Shown one piece after another: positions 1 through 6,382 of a stretch of 7,319 nucleotides of DNA. The DNA lies in the NCBI GenBank assembly GCA_011046405.1, contig DSAR01000306.1:1-7319 (forward strand), in the 5' to 3' direction. Each line of letters opens with the position of its first letter. The stretch's first letter is position 1. Both the position numbers and the translations under genes were made by a program. Below the pieces are notes generated by a model that saw nothing but the letters and a program-made list of their open reading frames with translations, made no database searches and was not told the origin of the DNA. The stretch comes from Chloroflexota bacterium (GTDB lineage: Bacteria; Chloroflexota; Anaerolineae; B4-G1).

Positions 1-2
1 AA

Positions 3-103
3 AGTCGGCCTACGCCGACTATAAACTAACCTGCGAAGGCAGGTTTTGCAGTGCGTGATTTTTACGCGCTGTAGCCACGCGGTTTTAACCGCTGTGCGCT
101 GTA
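3..103. repeat. Cluster of short perfect hairpins (REP-like)
   Basis: Several small palindromes sit side by side. The first is AGTCGGC (3-9) with GCCGACT (14-20) around a 4-nt loop. The second is AACCTGC (28-34, starting AAC) with GCAGGTT (39-45) around a GAAG loop, followed by a run of T. A third, weaker one pairs GCGT (53-56) with ACGC (64-67). The fourth is GCGGTT (79-84) with AACCGC (87-92), extended by CAC (76-78) and GTG (94-96) with one bulged base. GCGCTGTA occurs as a direct repeat at 66-73 and 96-103. The density of exact short stems is typical of dispersed REP-like intergenic modules. Whether this one is repeated elsewhere in the genome, or helps end transcripts arriving from either side, cannot be told from this window. 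Confidence 0.6.
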
Positions 104-237
104 ATGTGCCATTGTCAAATTAGAGACTCTATTGAAAAAAGGTCATCTTAGCATAGAGCCACATACACACCGTGCGAGCACAACGCACTCTCAGGGATTA
201 TACCGCATATCGCTTTCCCCGACAATGGAAACCCCAA
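104..237. other. Gene-free spacer with no recognisable element
   Basis: This is part of the 353-bp gene-free stretch beyond the 3' end of clpB. It is more AT-rich than its surroundings. I see no convincing ORF with a ribosome binding site, no tRNA-like fold with a T-loop motif, and no good promoter. A TTGACA-like hexamer on the minus strand at about 113-118 has no matching -10 at a proper distance. Confidence 0.5.
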
Positions 238-303
238 CGCCGGACGTCGGCTCGTCTTCCTCGATAGGTTGAGCGAGCGACGCCCGGCGCTGTTCTCTTT
301 TTC
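238..303. other. Imperfect 16-bp hairpin with T-rich flank, possible terminator
   Basis: Positions 238-254 (CGCCGGACGTCGGCTCG) pair with 274-289 (CGAGCGACGCCCGGCG) with one mismatch and one bulged base, around a 19-nt loop. On the plus strand the stem is followed by a T-rich stretch (293-303, TTCTCTTTTTC), which would suit a terminator for a plus-strand transcript entering from the left. For clpB, read leftward, the stem is followed only by TTGGGGTTT, a poor U-tract. Its role as the clpB terminator is therefore doubtful. Confidence 0.35.
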
Positions 304-318
304 GCGACGCCTGGCCTA

Positions 319-346
319 CAGAACCTCTGCAACAGAACCTCTGCAA
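319..346. repeat. Perfect 14-bp tandem duplication beyond clpB stop
   Basis: CAGAACCTCTGCAA occurs twice back to back (319-332 and 333-346) with no mismatch. It lies 7 bp beyond the clpB stop codon, in the 3' untranslated region. It looks like a recent slippage duplication. No protein or RNA function is evident. Confidence 0.85.
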
Positions 347-353
347 GCGCCTT

Positions 354-2945
354 TTACGACGCTTCTTCGAACACGATCTCGTCCCCGTCGCCTACACGCA
401 CGACGTCCACGCGCACCGCGTCCCCTTCGCTGAACTCGCCGCGCAGGAGCGCCAGCGCCAGTGGATCCTGTACCTCTCGCTGGATGACGCGCTTGAGCGG
501 GCGGGCGCCGTAGACCGGGTCGTAGCCCACCTCCGCCAGGTGACGCCGGGCCGCGTCGCTCAGTTCCAACCGCACGTTGCGTTCGGCCAGCAGCCCCCGC
601 AGGTGGCGCATCTGGATGTCGACGATCTGCAGCAAATCCTCCTTGGACAAACTGCGGAACAGGATGATCTCGTCGATCCGGTTCAGGAATTCGGGCCGGA
701 AGGTACGGTCCAGTTCCTCCATCACCTTGTCGCGGGCCTCCTCGGCGCCCAGTTCCTTGATCCACCGGCTGCCAGTGTTGGAGGTCATGATGACGATGGT
801 GTTGGTGAAATCGACCGTGCGTCCGTGTCCGTCGGTCAACCGGCCCTCGTCCAGCAGTTGGAGCAGCGTGTTGAAGACCTCGGTGTGAGCCTTCTCGATC
901 TCGTCGAACAGCACCACGCTGTACGGACGCCGCCGGATCGCCTCGGTCAGTTGACCACCCTCGTCGTAGCCCACGTAGCCGGGAGGCGCGCCGATGAGGC
1001 GCGAGACGGTGTGCCGTTCCTGGTACTCGCTCATATCGATCCGCACCATGGCGTCCTCGGTGTCGAACAGGAACTTGGCCAGCGCCCGCGCCAACTCCGT
1101 CTTGCCCACGCCGGTTGGCCCCAGGAAGATGAAGGTGCCGATGGGCCGGTTGGTGTCCTGTAAGCCCGCCCGCGCCCGGCGCACCGCGTTGGAAACCGCC
1201 TCGACCGCCTCGTCCTGCCCGACCACGCGCCGGTGGAGCGCCTCTTCCATCCGCAGTAATTTCTCCACCTCGCCCTCCAGCAGCTTGGCGACGGGAATGC
1301 CCGTCCACTCCGAGACGACCTCGGCCACGTCCTCCGAATCGACCTCCTCCTTGAGCAGCGGCCGCTCCCCCTGCAACTCGTGCAGGCGTTGCTCCTGTTC
1401 CTGCAATTGCTGCTCCAGTTCGGTCAGCGTGCCATACTGCAATTCCGAGGCGCGGCCGTAGTCGGCCGCCCGCTGCGCCTCCTCGATCTGATGGCGGACC
1501 CGCTCGATCTGCTCCTTGGTGCTGCGGATGGCCTGGATGGCCTCTTTTTCCTGCTCCCAGCGGGTGCGCAGGACCTTGCTATCCTCCTGGAGGTCGGCCA
1601 ATTCCCGCTCCAATTTCTTGAGCCGTTCCTTGCTGGCCTTGTCCTTCTCCTTCTTCAGCGCCTCCCGCTCGATCTCGAGCTGCATGATCCGCCGGTCGAC
1701 CTCGTCCAGCTCGGCTGGCTTGGAATCGATCTCCATCCGCAGTCGCGAACCGGCCTCGTCGATCAGGTCGATGGCCTTGTCCGGCAACTGCCGGTCGGCG
1801 ATGTAGCGCTCACTGAGCGTGGCAGCGGCGATGACGGCGCTATCCTGGATGCGCACGCCGTGATGAACCTCGTACCGCTCCTTCAGGCCCCGTAGGATAC
1901 TGATCGTGTCCTCTACCGAGGGCTCCTCGACGTAGACCGGCTGGAAGCGGCGCTCCAGCGCGGCGTCCTTCTCGATGTGCTGGCGGTATTCGTCCAGCGT
2001 CGTCGCGCCGATGGCGTGGAGCTCGCCCCGCGCCAATTTCGGCTTGAGCATGTTGCTGGCGTCCATCGCGCCCTCGGCCGCGCCCGCCCCCACGACGGTG
2101 TGCAACTCGTCGATGAAGAGGATCACCTCGCCGGCGGCGTCGGTGATCTCCTTGAGCACCGCCTTCAGCCGCTCCTCGAACTCGCCCCGGAACTTGGCCC
2201 CGGCGATCAGCGCGCCCATGTCCAGCGCGACGATCTTCTTGCCCTTTAGCCCTTCGGGGACGTCGCCGCGCATCACGCGCTGGGCCAACCCCTCGGCGAT
2301 GGCGGTCTTACCGACGCCAGCGTCGCCCACCAGCACCGGGTTATTCTTGGTGCGGCGGCTCAGGATGCGCATCACGCGGCGAATCTCGTCGTCCCGCCCG
2401 ATGACGGGGTCCAATTTCCCCTCCCGCGCCATCTGGGTCAGGTCGCGCCCGTACTTCTCCAGGGATTGGTAGGTCACCTCCGGGTTCTGACTGGTGACCC
2501 GCTGGCTGCCCCGGACCGTCGTCAGCGCCCGCAGGACGGCGTCCTCGGTCACGCCGTGAGCCGCCAGGAAGCGCGCAGCCTCCCCGCCGTGCGATCCGGT
2601 GAGAGCCAGCAGCAGGTGCTCGGTGCTGACGTACTCGTCGCGCATCCGCTGGGCGATTTTCTGCGCCTCGTCCAATGCGCGACTCAACTCTCGCGAGAGC
2701 CCCACCTGGGTCGCGCCGCCGTAGACCTTGTGCTTGCGTTGGATTTCCCCTTCCAACGCCAGCGCCATCTCGGCCGGTTGCCCCCCGAGTTGTTTGATGA
2801 TCTGGGGGACGATGCCCTCTGACTGGCGCAGGAGCACCAACAACAGATGCTCGGACTCGATTTGATTGTGACTGTATTCGCCGGCCAACGATTGCGCGCC
2901 GACGATGGCTTCTTGTGCTTTCTGTGTAAATTTGTTTAGATCCAT
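354..2945 (-). CDS. clpB: ATP-dependent chaperone ClpB (protein disaggregase)
   Basis: ClpB is a cytosolic hexameric AAA+ machine that, with DnaK/DnaJ/GrpE, pulls polypeptides out of aggregates after stress. The 863-residue product has the full family layout and length. It has a Clp N-domain with two repeats (about 1-145). NBD1 carries Walker A GDAGVGKT (207-214), Walker B ending DE (279-280), pore loop AKFRGEFEER (250-259) and arginine fingers R332/R333. A long charged coiled-coil M-domain spans about 405-530. NBD2 carries Walker A GPTGVGKT (609-616), pore loop GYVGY (656-660), Walker B DE (681-682), arginine finger R756 and sensor-2 GAR (813-815). The long M-domain marks ClpB rather than ClpA or ClpC. 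Pore loop 1 has Phe252 where Tyr is usual. I chose the ATG at 2945, which gives the canonical MDLNKFTQKA start and has GGAG 9 nt upstream; an in-frame TTG at 2960 is less likely. The stop is TAA. It stands alone, divergent from tkt, with no dnaK or grpE alongside and no CIRCE-type operator seen. Confidence 0.97.
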   Translation of the reverse strand: MDLNKFTQKAQEAIVGAQSLAGEYSHNQIESEHLLLVLLRQSEGIVPQIIKQLGGQPAEMALALEGEIQRKHKVYGGATQVGLSRELSRALDEAQKIAQRMRDEYVSTEHLLLALTGSHGGEAARFLAAHGVTEDAVLRALTTVRGSQRVTSQNPEVTYQSLEKYGRDLTQMAREGKLDPVIGRDDEIRRVMRILSRRTKNNPVLVGDAGVGKTAIAEGLAQRVMRGDVPEGLKGKKIVALDMGALIAGAKFRGEFEERLKAVLKEITDAAGEVILFIDELHTVVGAGAAEGAMDASNMLKPKLARGELHAIGATTLDEYRQHIEKDAALERRFQPVYVEEPSVEDTISILRGLKERYEVHHGVRIQDSAVIAAATLSERYIADRQLPDKAIDLIDEAGSRLRMEIDSKPAELDEVDRRIMQLEIEREALKKEKDKASKERLKKLERELADLQEDSKVLRTRWEQEKEAIQAIRSTKEQIERVRHQIEEAQRAADYGRASELQYGTLTELEQQLQEQEQRLHELQGERPLLKEEVDSEDVAEVVSEWTGIPVAKLLEGEVEKLLRMEEALHRRVVGQDEAVEAVSNAVRRARAGLQDTNRPIGTFIFLGPTGVGKTELARALAKFLFDTEDAMVRIDMSEYQERHTVSRLIGAPPGYVGYDEGGQLTEAIRRRPYSVVLFDEIEKAHTEVFNTLLQLLDEGRLTDGHGRTVDFTNTIVIMTSNTGSRWIKELGAEEARDKVMEELDRTFRPEFLNRIDEIILFRSLSKEDLLQIVDIQMRHLRGLLAERNVRLELSDAARRHLAEVGYDPVYGARPLKRVIQREVQDPLALALLRGEFSEGDAVRVDVVRVGDGDEIVFEEAS

Positions 2946-2954
2946 AGACAATAT

Positions 2955-2958
2955 CTCC
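2955..2958 (-). promoter_or_regulatory. clpB ribosome binding site (GGAG)
   Basis: Read on the minus strand, TTGGAG precedes the ATG at 2945 with a 9-nt gap. This supports the 863-residue start over the in-frame TTG at 2960, which would overlap this site. Confidence 0.65.
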
Positions 2959-2980
2959 AATTTTGCTACCGGTCACTTTT

Positions 2981-3119
2981 GCAAAGTTAGGAGTTGCGCA
3001 GTTGGCTCATCAACAACCGGAATTAGCCACGAATTTCACGAATTGACACGAATTTTGCTTTTCTATTCGTGCAATTCGTGGCAGAGAAAGCCTCAACTGC
3101 GTAACTCCTAAAAGTTTGC
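2981..3119. repeat. Nested inverted-repeat element built on CACGAAT
   Basis: There are two sets of inverted arms, one inside the other. The outer arms are 2981-3004 (containing TTAGGAGTTGCGCAGTTG) and 3094-3119 (containing CAACTGCGTAACTCCTAA). They differ by one mismatch over the core 18 bp and pair further outward (GCAAA/TTTGC) past a 2-base insertion. The inner arms are 3026-3043 (GCCACGAATTTCACGAAT) and 3065-3082 (ATTCGTGCAATTCGTGGC), 17 of 18 bases complementary. The left half carries three direct CACGAAT units (3028, 3037, 3047) and the right half two reversed ones. The fold would be a long cruciform or hairpin. There is no coding capacity. This looks like a non-autonomous MITE- or REP-like insertion. 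The outer left arm ends 36 bp from the clpB start codon, so part of it may lie in the clpB leader or promoter. Confidence 0.75.
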
Positions 3120-3128
3120 TTTTCTGAT

Positions 3129-3161
3129 CACGAATGACACGAATCGGCGAATTTCACGAAT
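3129..3161. repeat. Loose CACGAAT direct-repeat cluster
   Basis: Three copies of CACGAAT at 3129-3135, 3138-3144 and 3155-3161 repeat the unit that forms the inner arms of the neighbouring element. No matching reversed arm follows. It may be a partial or decayed second copy of that element. Confidence 0.6.
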
Positions 3162-3210
3162 ATTTTTCAACGTCTGGAAAACTCCAGGTAACGGTTCAGG
3201 CCAAGGGAGC

Positions 3211-3307
3211 ATGGGGCACAGATTTTCACAGATTCACACAGATTGAGGCTGTCAAGCAGGCCTTACTTGGCACTCGATGGAAAAAATCCGTGCAATCTGT
3301 GTCCCAT
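3211..3307. repeat. Inverted-repeat element built on CACAGATT
   Basis: CACAGATT occurs three times at an exact 10-bp spacing (3217, 3227, 3237). After about 40 bp come the reversed units AATCCGTG (3285-3292) and AATCTGTG (3294-3301). The ends 3211-3224 (ATGGGGCACAGATT) and 3294-3307 (AATCTGTGTCCCAT) are 13 of 14 complementary, and pairing continues inward with one bulge. The design, three forward units then two reversed units joined through GTGCAAT, is the same as in the CACGAAT element about 180 bp to the left, although the unit differs. It is probably a REP- or MITE-like non-coding element. Confidence 0.7.
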
Positions 3308-3404
3308 CGTCCAATCACCTGAACGCTTACAACTCCAGAACAGTCCAACAGATTTATGTCACAGGACTATTTTACCATACAATGATTAGAGAGATAATAA
3401 CGTC

Positions 3405-3434
3405 TTGTCATTTACGTAAGAGATTTGTTAGAAT
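3405..3434 (+). promoter_or_regulatory. Candidate upstream tkt promoter (TTGTCA-18-TAGAAT)
   Basis: A -35 hexamer TTGTCA (3405-3410) and a -10 hexamer TAGAAT (3429-3434) are separated by 18 bp. A perfect 8-bp palindrome TTACGTAA (3412-3419) lies in the spacer and could be an operator, though short palindromes of this kind also arise by chance. It points towards tkt, about 90 bp from the start codon. Confidence 0.4.
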
Positions 3435-3456
3435 TGGATTTGCCGGCGTCTTGCTC

Positions 3457-3484
3457 TTGTCAACAGCGTTTTTCCAGGTACAAT
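3457..3484 (+). promoter_or_regulatory. Candidate tkt promoter (TTGTCA-16-TACAAT)
   Basis: TTGTCA (3457-3462) and TACAAT (3479-3484) lie 16 bp apart, each one base from the sigma-70 consensus. Transcription would begin near 3491, giving a leader of about 30 nt before tkt. This is the better placed of the two candidates. Confidence 0.55.
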
Positions 3485-3510
3485 AAGGTTTTACTCGACA
3501 TATTGCCATA

Positions 3511-3516
3511 AAGGAG
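3511..3516 (+). promoter_or_regulatory. tkt ribosome binding site (AAGGAG)
   Basis: AAGGAG lies 6 nt ahead of the ATG at 3523 and fixes the start of transketolase. Confidence 0.85.
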
Positions 3517-3522
3517 CACACG

Positions 3523-5532
3523 ATGCAGGCTAATTTTGACCAACTTTGTATCGATACCATTCGTACGCTGACGATGGATGCCGTTGAAAAGGCCCAGTCG
3601 GGTCATCCGGGCATGCCGATGGGGATCGCGGACGTGGCTTACGTGCTGTGGACGCGTTTTCTCAAGCATAACCCCACCAATCCTGTTTGGCCTAATCGAG
3701 ACCGATTTATTCTCTCTGCCGGGCACGGTTCGATGTTGTTATATAGCCTGCTTCATCTCACCGGCTACGATCTGCCGTTGGAAGAGATCCGGCGCTTTCG
3801 ACAATGGGGCAGTTGCACGCCCGGTCATCCGGAGTGGGGGTCGACGCCTGGCGTGGAGACGACTACCGGGCCGCTGGGGCAGGGATTTGGCAACGCGGTC
3901 GGCATGGCCATCGCCGAGCGCTTTATGGCGGCCACGTTCAACCGTCCGGATTTGTCTATTTTCGACCATTTCACCTACGTGCTGGTCTCCGATGGCGATC
4001 TGATGGAAGGGCTAAGCTACGAGGCGGCCAGCTTGGCGGGCCATTTGGGCCTGGGCAAGCTGATCTGTCTCTACGACGATAATGACGTCTCCATCGAAGG
4101 CTCGACCGACATCACGTTTACCGAGGACGTCCCCGCTCGGTTCCGGGCGTGTGATTGGCGCGTGCAGGATGTGGATGGTTACGATCTGGCGGCCATTGAG
4201 GCGGCGATTCGGGCCGCCCAGGCAGAGACGGCGCAGCCTTCTCTCATTATCTGTCACACACACATTGGTCATGGCAGCCCCAACAAGGAAGATCTGGCAG
4301 ATTCGCACGGCGCGCCCCTGGGAGAGGATGAGGTGCGTCTCGCCAAGGAGTACCTGGGATGGCCCGCCGAACAGCAGTTCGTCATTCCAGAGGTGGTGTT
4401 GCCAGTGTTCCGGCAGGCTGTCGAGCGTGGACGAGAGGCAGAGACGCAATGGCAGGAGACGTTCGAGCTCTACCGGCGCGAATATCCAGAGGAGGCAGCG
4501 ACCCTGGAGATGCTGTGGGCGGGTGATTTGCCGGCCGGTTGGGAGGACGTGCTACCCACATTCGATGTGGCTGATGGTCCGCTGGCGACCCGCCATGCCT
4601 CGGGAGCTGTGTTGAACGCGCTGGCGCTGGTCTTGCCGACGCTCATCGGTGGGGCGGCTGACCTGGGCCCTTCCACGAAGACGTTGCTCCGTGATTACGC
4701 CGACTTTCAGCGCGAAACGCCCGGCGGGCGCAACCTGCGCTTCGGTGTGCGCGAGCACGCGATGGGCAGCATCGTCAATGGGATGGGGCTTTATGGCGGG
4801 TTAGTGCCTTATTGCGCCACGTTTTTCGTCTTCCTGGATTATATGCGCCCGCCGGTGCGGATGTCGGCCCTGATGGGCGTTCCCGTCATCTACGTCTGGA
4901 GCCACGATTCGGCCTGGATCGGGGAGGACGGCCCCACCCATCAGCCCATTGAACACCTGTTGACCCTGCGGGCTATCCCCAACCTGACTGTTATTCGGCC
5001 GGCCGATGCCAACGAGGTATCCGCGGCCTGGCGGATGGCGTTGAGCCGCCGCGATGGTCCCACGGCGCTGATTTTTACCCGCCAGAGCGTGCCGGTGTTG
5101 TTCGAAACCCGGCGTCCAGCCAGGGAGACGGTAGGCCGCGGGGCCTACGTACTGGTGGATAGCTCCGGTATCCCCGATCTCATCTTGATTGCCACCGGTT
5201 CTGAGGTTCACGTCGCGCTGGCGGCGCGAGACCTGCTGGCCCAGCAGGGCGTCGGCGTGCGAGTGGTGAGCATGCCGAGTTGGGAGCTCTTCGACGCCCA
5301 ACCGCCTTCTTATCGAGATTTCGTGTTGCCACCTCTCGTCAAGGCCCGGCTGGCTATCGAGGCTGGCGTGACGCTGGGATGGGAAAAGTACGTTGGGCTT
5401 GATGGAGAGGTGCTGGGGTTGAATCACTTTGGCGCCTCGGCCCCTTACCAGGTCTTGATGGAAAAGTTTGGCTTTACCGCCGAAGGGGTCGCCGAGTGGG
5501 CCTTGCAGATCCTGGCACGGATGAAGACATGA
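3523..5532 (+). CDS. tkt: Transketolase
   Basis: Transketolase is a cytosolic thiamine-diphosphate enzyme that moves two-carbon ketol units between sugar phosphates in the non-oxidative pentose phosphate pathway (and the Calvin cycle where present). The product has 669 residues, the normal size for the full-length bacterial enzyme, with all three domains. Visible hallmarks are SGHPGMPMG with H28, AGHGSM with H68, the cofactor and metal motif SDGDLMEG (156-163) with DDN (185-187), and SHGAPLG (261-267). The second domain has GVREHAMG with the catalytic Glu411, GEDGPTHQPIE with D469 and H473, and R520. E411, H473 and R520 fall at the same numbers as in the E. coli enzyme. A Ser in place of the first Gly of the GDG motif is also found, as I recall, in Thermus-type enzymes. 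The ATG at 3523 has AAGGAG just upstream. The stop codon overlaps the start of fdhD, and the two are probably co-transcribed up to the terminator at 6330. Confidence 0.97.
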   Translation: MQANFDQLCIDTIRTLTMDAVEKAQSGHPGMPMGIADVAYVLWTRFLKHNPTNPVWPNRDRFILSAGHGSMLLYSLLHLTGYDLPLEEIRRFRQWGSCTPGHPEWGSTPGVETTTGPLGQGFGNAVGMAIAERFMAATFNRPDLSIFDHFTYVLVSDGDLMEGLSYEAASLAGHLGLGKLICLYDDNDVSIEGSTDITFTEDVPARFRACDWRVQDVDGYDLAAIEAAIRAAQAETAQPSLIICHTHIGHGSPNKEDLADSHGAPLGEDEVRLAKEYLGWPAEQQFVIPEVVLPVFRQAVERGREAETQWQETFELYRREYPEEAATLEMLWAGDLPAGWEDVLPTFDVADGPLATRHASGAVLNALALVLPTLIGGAADLGPSTKTLLRDYADFQRETPGGRNLRFGVREHAMGSIVNGMGLYGGLVPYCATFFVFLDYMRPPVRMSALMGVPVIYVWSHDSAWIGEDGPTHQPIEHLLTLRAIPNLTVIRPADANEVSAAWRMALSRRDGPTALIFTRQSVPVLFETRRPARETVGRGAYVLVDSSGIPDLILIATGSEVHVALAARDLLAQQGVGVRVVSMPSWELFDAQPPSYRDFVLPPLVKARLAIEAGVTLGWEKYVGLDGEVLGLNHFGASAPYQVLMEKFGFTAEGVAEWALQILARMKT

Positions 5533-6305
5533 CCGGCGAGGCTTCATTTCCGCTCACGTACGTTGGATATTACGACAATGAATCCCGGCCGGTGTGCGGT
5601 GTGGCCCCGGTCGAAGAGCAGGTGGCGCTTTACGTCAACGGGCAGCTTTTGGTGAGCTTGATGTGCACACCGACGTATTTAGAGGAATTGGCGTTGGGAT
5701 TTCTTTACAACGAGGGATTGATCGAGGGCCTTGACGACGTAGTCGAATTGCAGATCTGTGGCGATGGACGTTCTGTGGACGTTTGGCTGACCTACGACCT
5801 CGATATGCCCTCTCATCGCGTCATCACGTCCGGGTGCTCTGGCGGCACGACGTTCGAGGACGTGTCTGACGTTCATCATCATCCCGTCCGGTCCGATCTG
5901 CGCGTGACACCTCGCCAGGTGACGGAGTTATTGAGTGCATTGGCCGAGTCGTCGCGCATCTACCGGCGAACTGGCGGCGTTCACGCGGCCGCCTTGGCCG
6001 ACGGCGAGTGCCTGGTGTGCGTGGCAGAGGACGTGGGACGTCACAACGCGCTCGACAAGGTAGCCGGCGTCTGCCTGCGTTGTGGGCATCCCACACGTGA
6101 TCGGATCCTGTTAAGTAGTGGGCGAATCAGTTCCGAGATGGTGACCAAAGCAGCGCGGATGGGCGTTCCTGTGCTCGTTTCGCGGACAGCTCCCACGTCG
6201 CTCTCGGTGCAACTGGCGCGAGCGTGGGGGATCACGCTGCTCGGCTACGTCCGGCGGCACAGCTTCCGAGTCTATGCAGGTGAGGAGCGGGTGGTGACTG
6301 ACTGA
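5529..6305 (+). CDS. fdhD: Formate dehydrogenase accessory sulfurtransferase FdhD
   Basis: FdhD carries sulfur from a cysteine desulfurase (IscS in E. coli) to the bis-MGD molybdenum or tungsten cofactor, which is needed for active formate dehydrogenase. The 258-residue product shows TYLEELALGFLYNEGLI (49-65), the active-site loop ITSGCSGGTTFED (99-111), TGGVHAAAL (148-156), the signature EDVGRHNALDKV (167-178), and SSGRISSEMVTKAARMGVPVLVSRTAPTS split over about 196-224. The loop keeps the first cysteine (C103) of the E. coli CxxC, but the second position is Gly106. Single-Cys variants of this loop are, from memory, not rare in anaerobes. I chose the ATG at 5529, which gives an ATGA overlap with the tkt stop and so likely translational coupling; there is no strong separate ribosome binding site. 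An in-frame GTG at 5496 would add 11 residues inside tkt and is less likely. No formate dehydrogenase gene is in view. Confidence 0.95.
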   Translation: MTGEASFPLTYVGYYDNESRPVCGVAPVEEQVALYVNGQLLVSLMCTPTYLEELALGFLYNEGLIEGLDDVVELQICGDGRSVDVWLTYDLDMPSHRVITSGCSGGTTFEDVSDVHHHPVRSDLRVTPRQVTELLSALAESSRIYRRTGGVHAAALADGECLVCVAEDVGRHNALDKVAGVCLRCGHPTRDRILLSSGRISSEMVTKAARMGVPVLVSRTAPTSLSVQLARAWGITLLGYVRRHSFRVYAGEERVVTD

Positions 6306-6329
6306 GTTCGATGCGGGCAAGTTGTCTTG

Positions 6330-6368
6330 AGCGCCTCCAGCTTTTTGGCCTGGAGGCGCTTTTTTATT
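6330..6368 (+). terminator. Intrinsic terminator of tkt-fdhD
   Basis: AGCGCCTCCAG (6330-6340) and CTGGAGGCGCT (6350-6360) form a perfect 11-bp GC-rich stem around a 9-nt loop, followed by a T-tract (6360-6365, then ATT). It begins 24 bp after the fdhD stop and separates that operon from lexA. Confidence 0.93.
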
Positions 6369-6382
6369 AGAGCATACGCCTC

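Noticed and set aside
316..1308. A 330-codon minus-strand reading frame overlapping the end of clpB in another frame
   Set aside because: Its translation is a low-complexity Arg/Gly/Pro-rich string with no domain, as expected of an out-of-frame reading of GC-rich DNA. clpB is unmistakable in the overlapping frame.
540..2822. Several long plus-strand reading frames antisense to clpB (e.g. 540-1163, 1380-1895, 1975-2472)
   Set aside because: They mirror the clpB codons, have no ribosome binding site or recognisable domain, and are biased (Leu-, Ser- or Arg-rich) as antisense frames of high-GC genes usually are.
2946..3020. CIRCE, HspR-type or clear sigma-70 promoter upstream of clpB
   Set aside because: No TTAGCACTC/GAGTGCTAA or CTTGAGT/ACTCAAG pair is visible. 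The best -35/-10 pair on the minus strand (TTGATG-18-TAACTT) is too weak to call.
3134..3486. Small plus-strand frames in the clpB-tkt spacer (3134-3322, 3277-3486)
   Set aside because: They run through the repeat elements and promoter region, have no ribosome binding sites, and resemble no known protein.
3460..3726. An 88-codon minus-strand frame over the tkt start
   Set aside because: It overlaps the tkt promoter and N-terminal coding sequence on the other strand and has no supporting features.
5496..5528. GTG start for fdhD 33 bp upstream of the chosen ATG
   Set aside because: It would add 11 residues encoded inside tkt without a better ribosome binding site. The ATGA overlap at 5529 is the more usual coupled arrangement.
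4801..5547. A 248-codon minus-strand reading frame across the 3' half of tkt
   Set aside because: It is antisense to a clear transketolase and has no recognisable motif.
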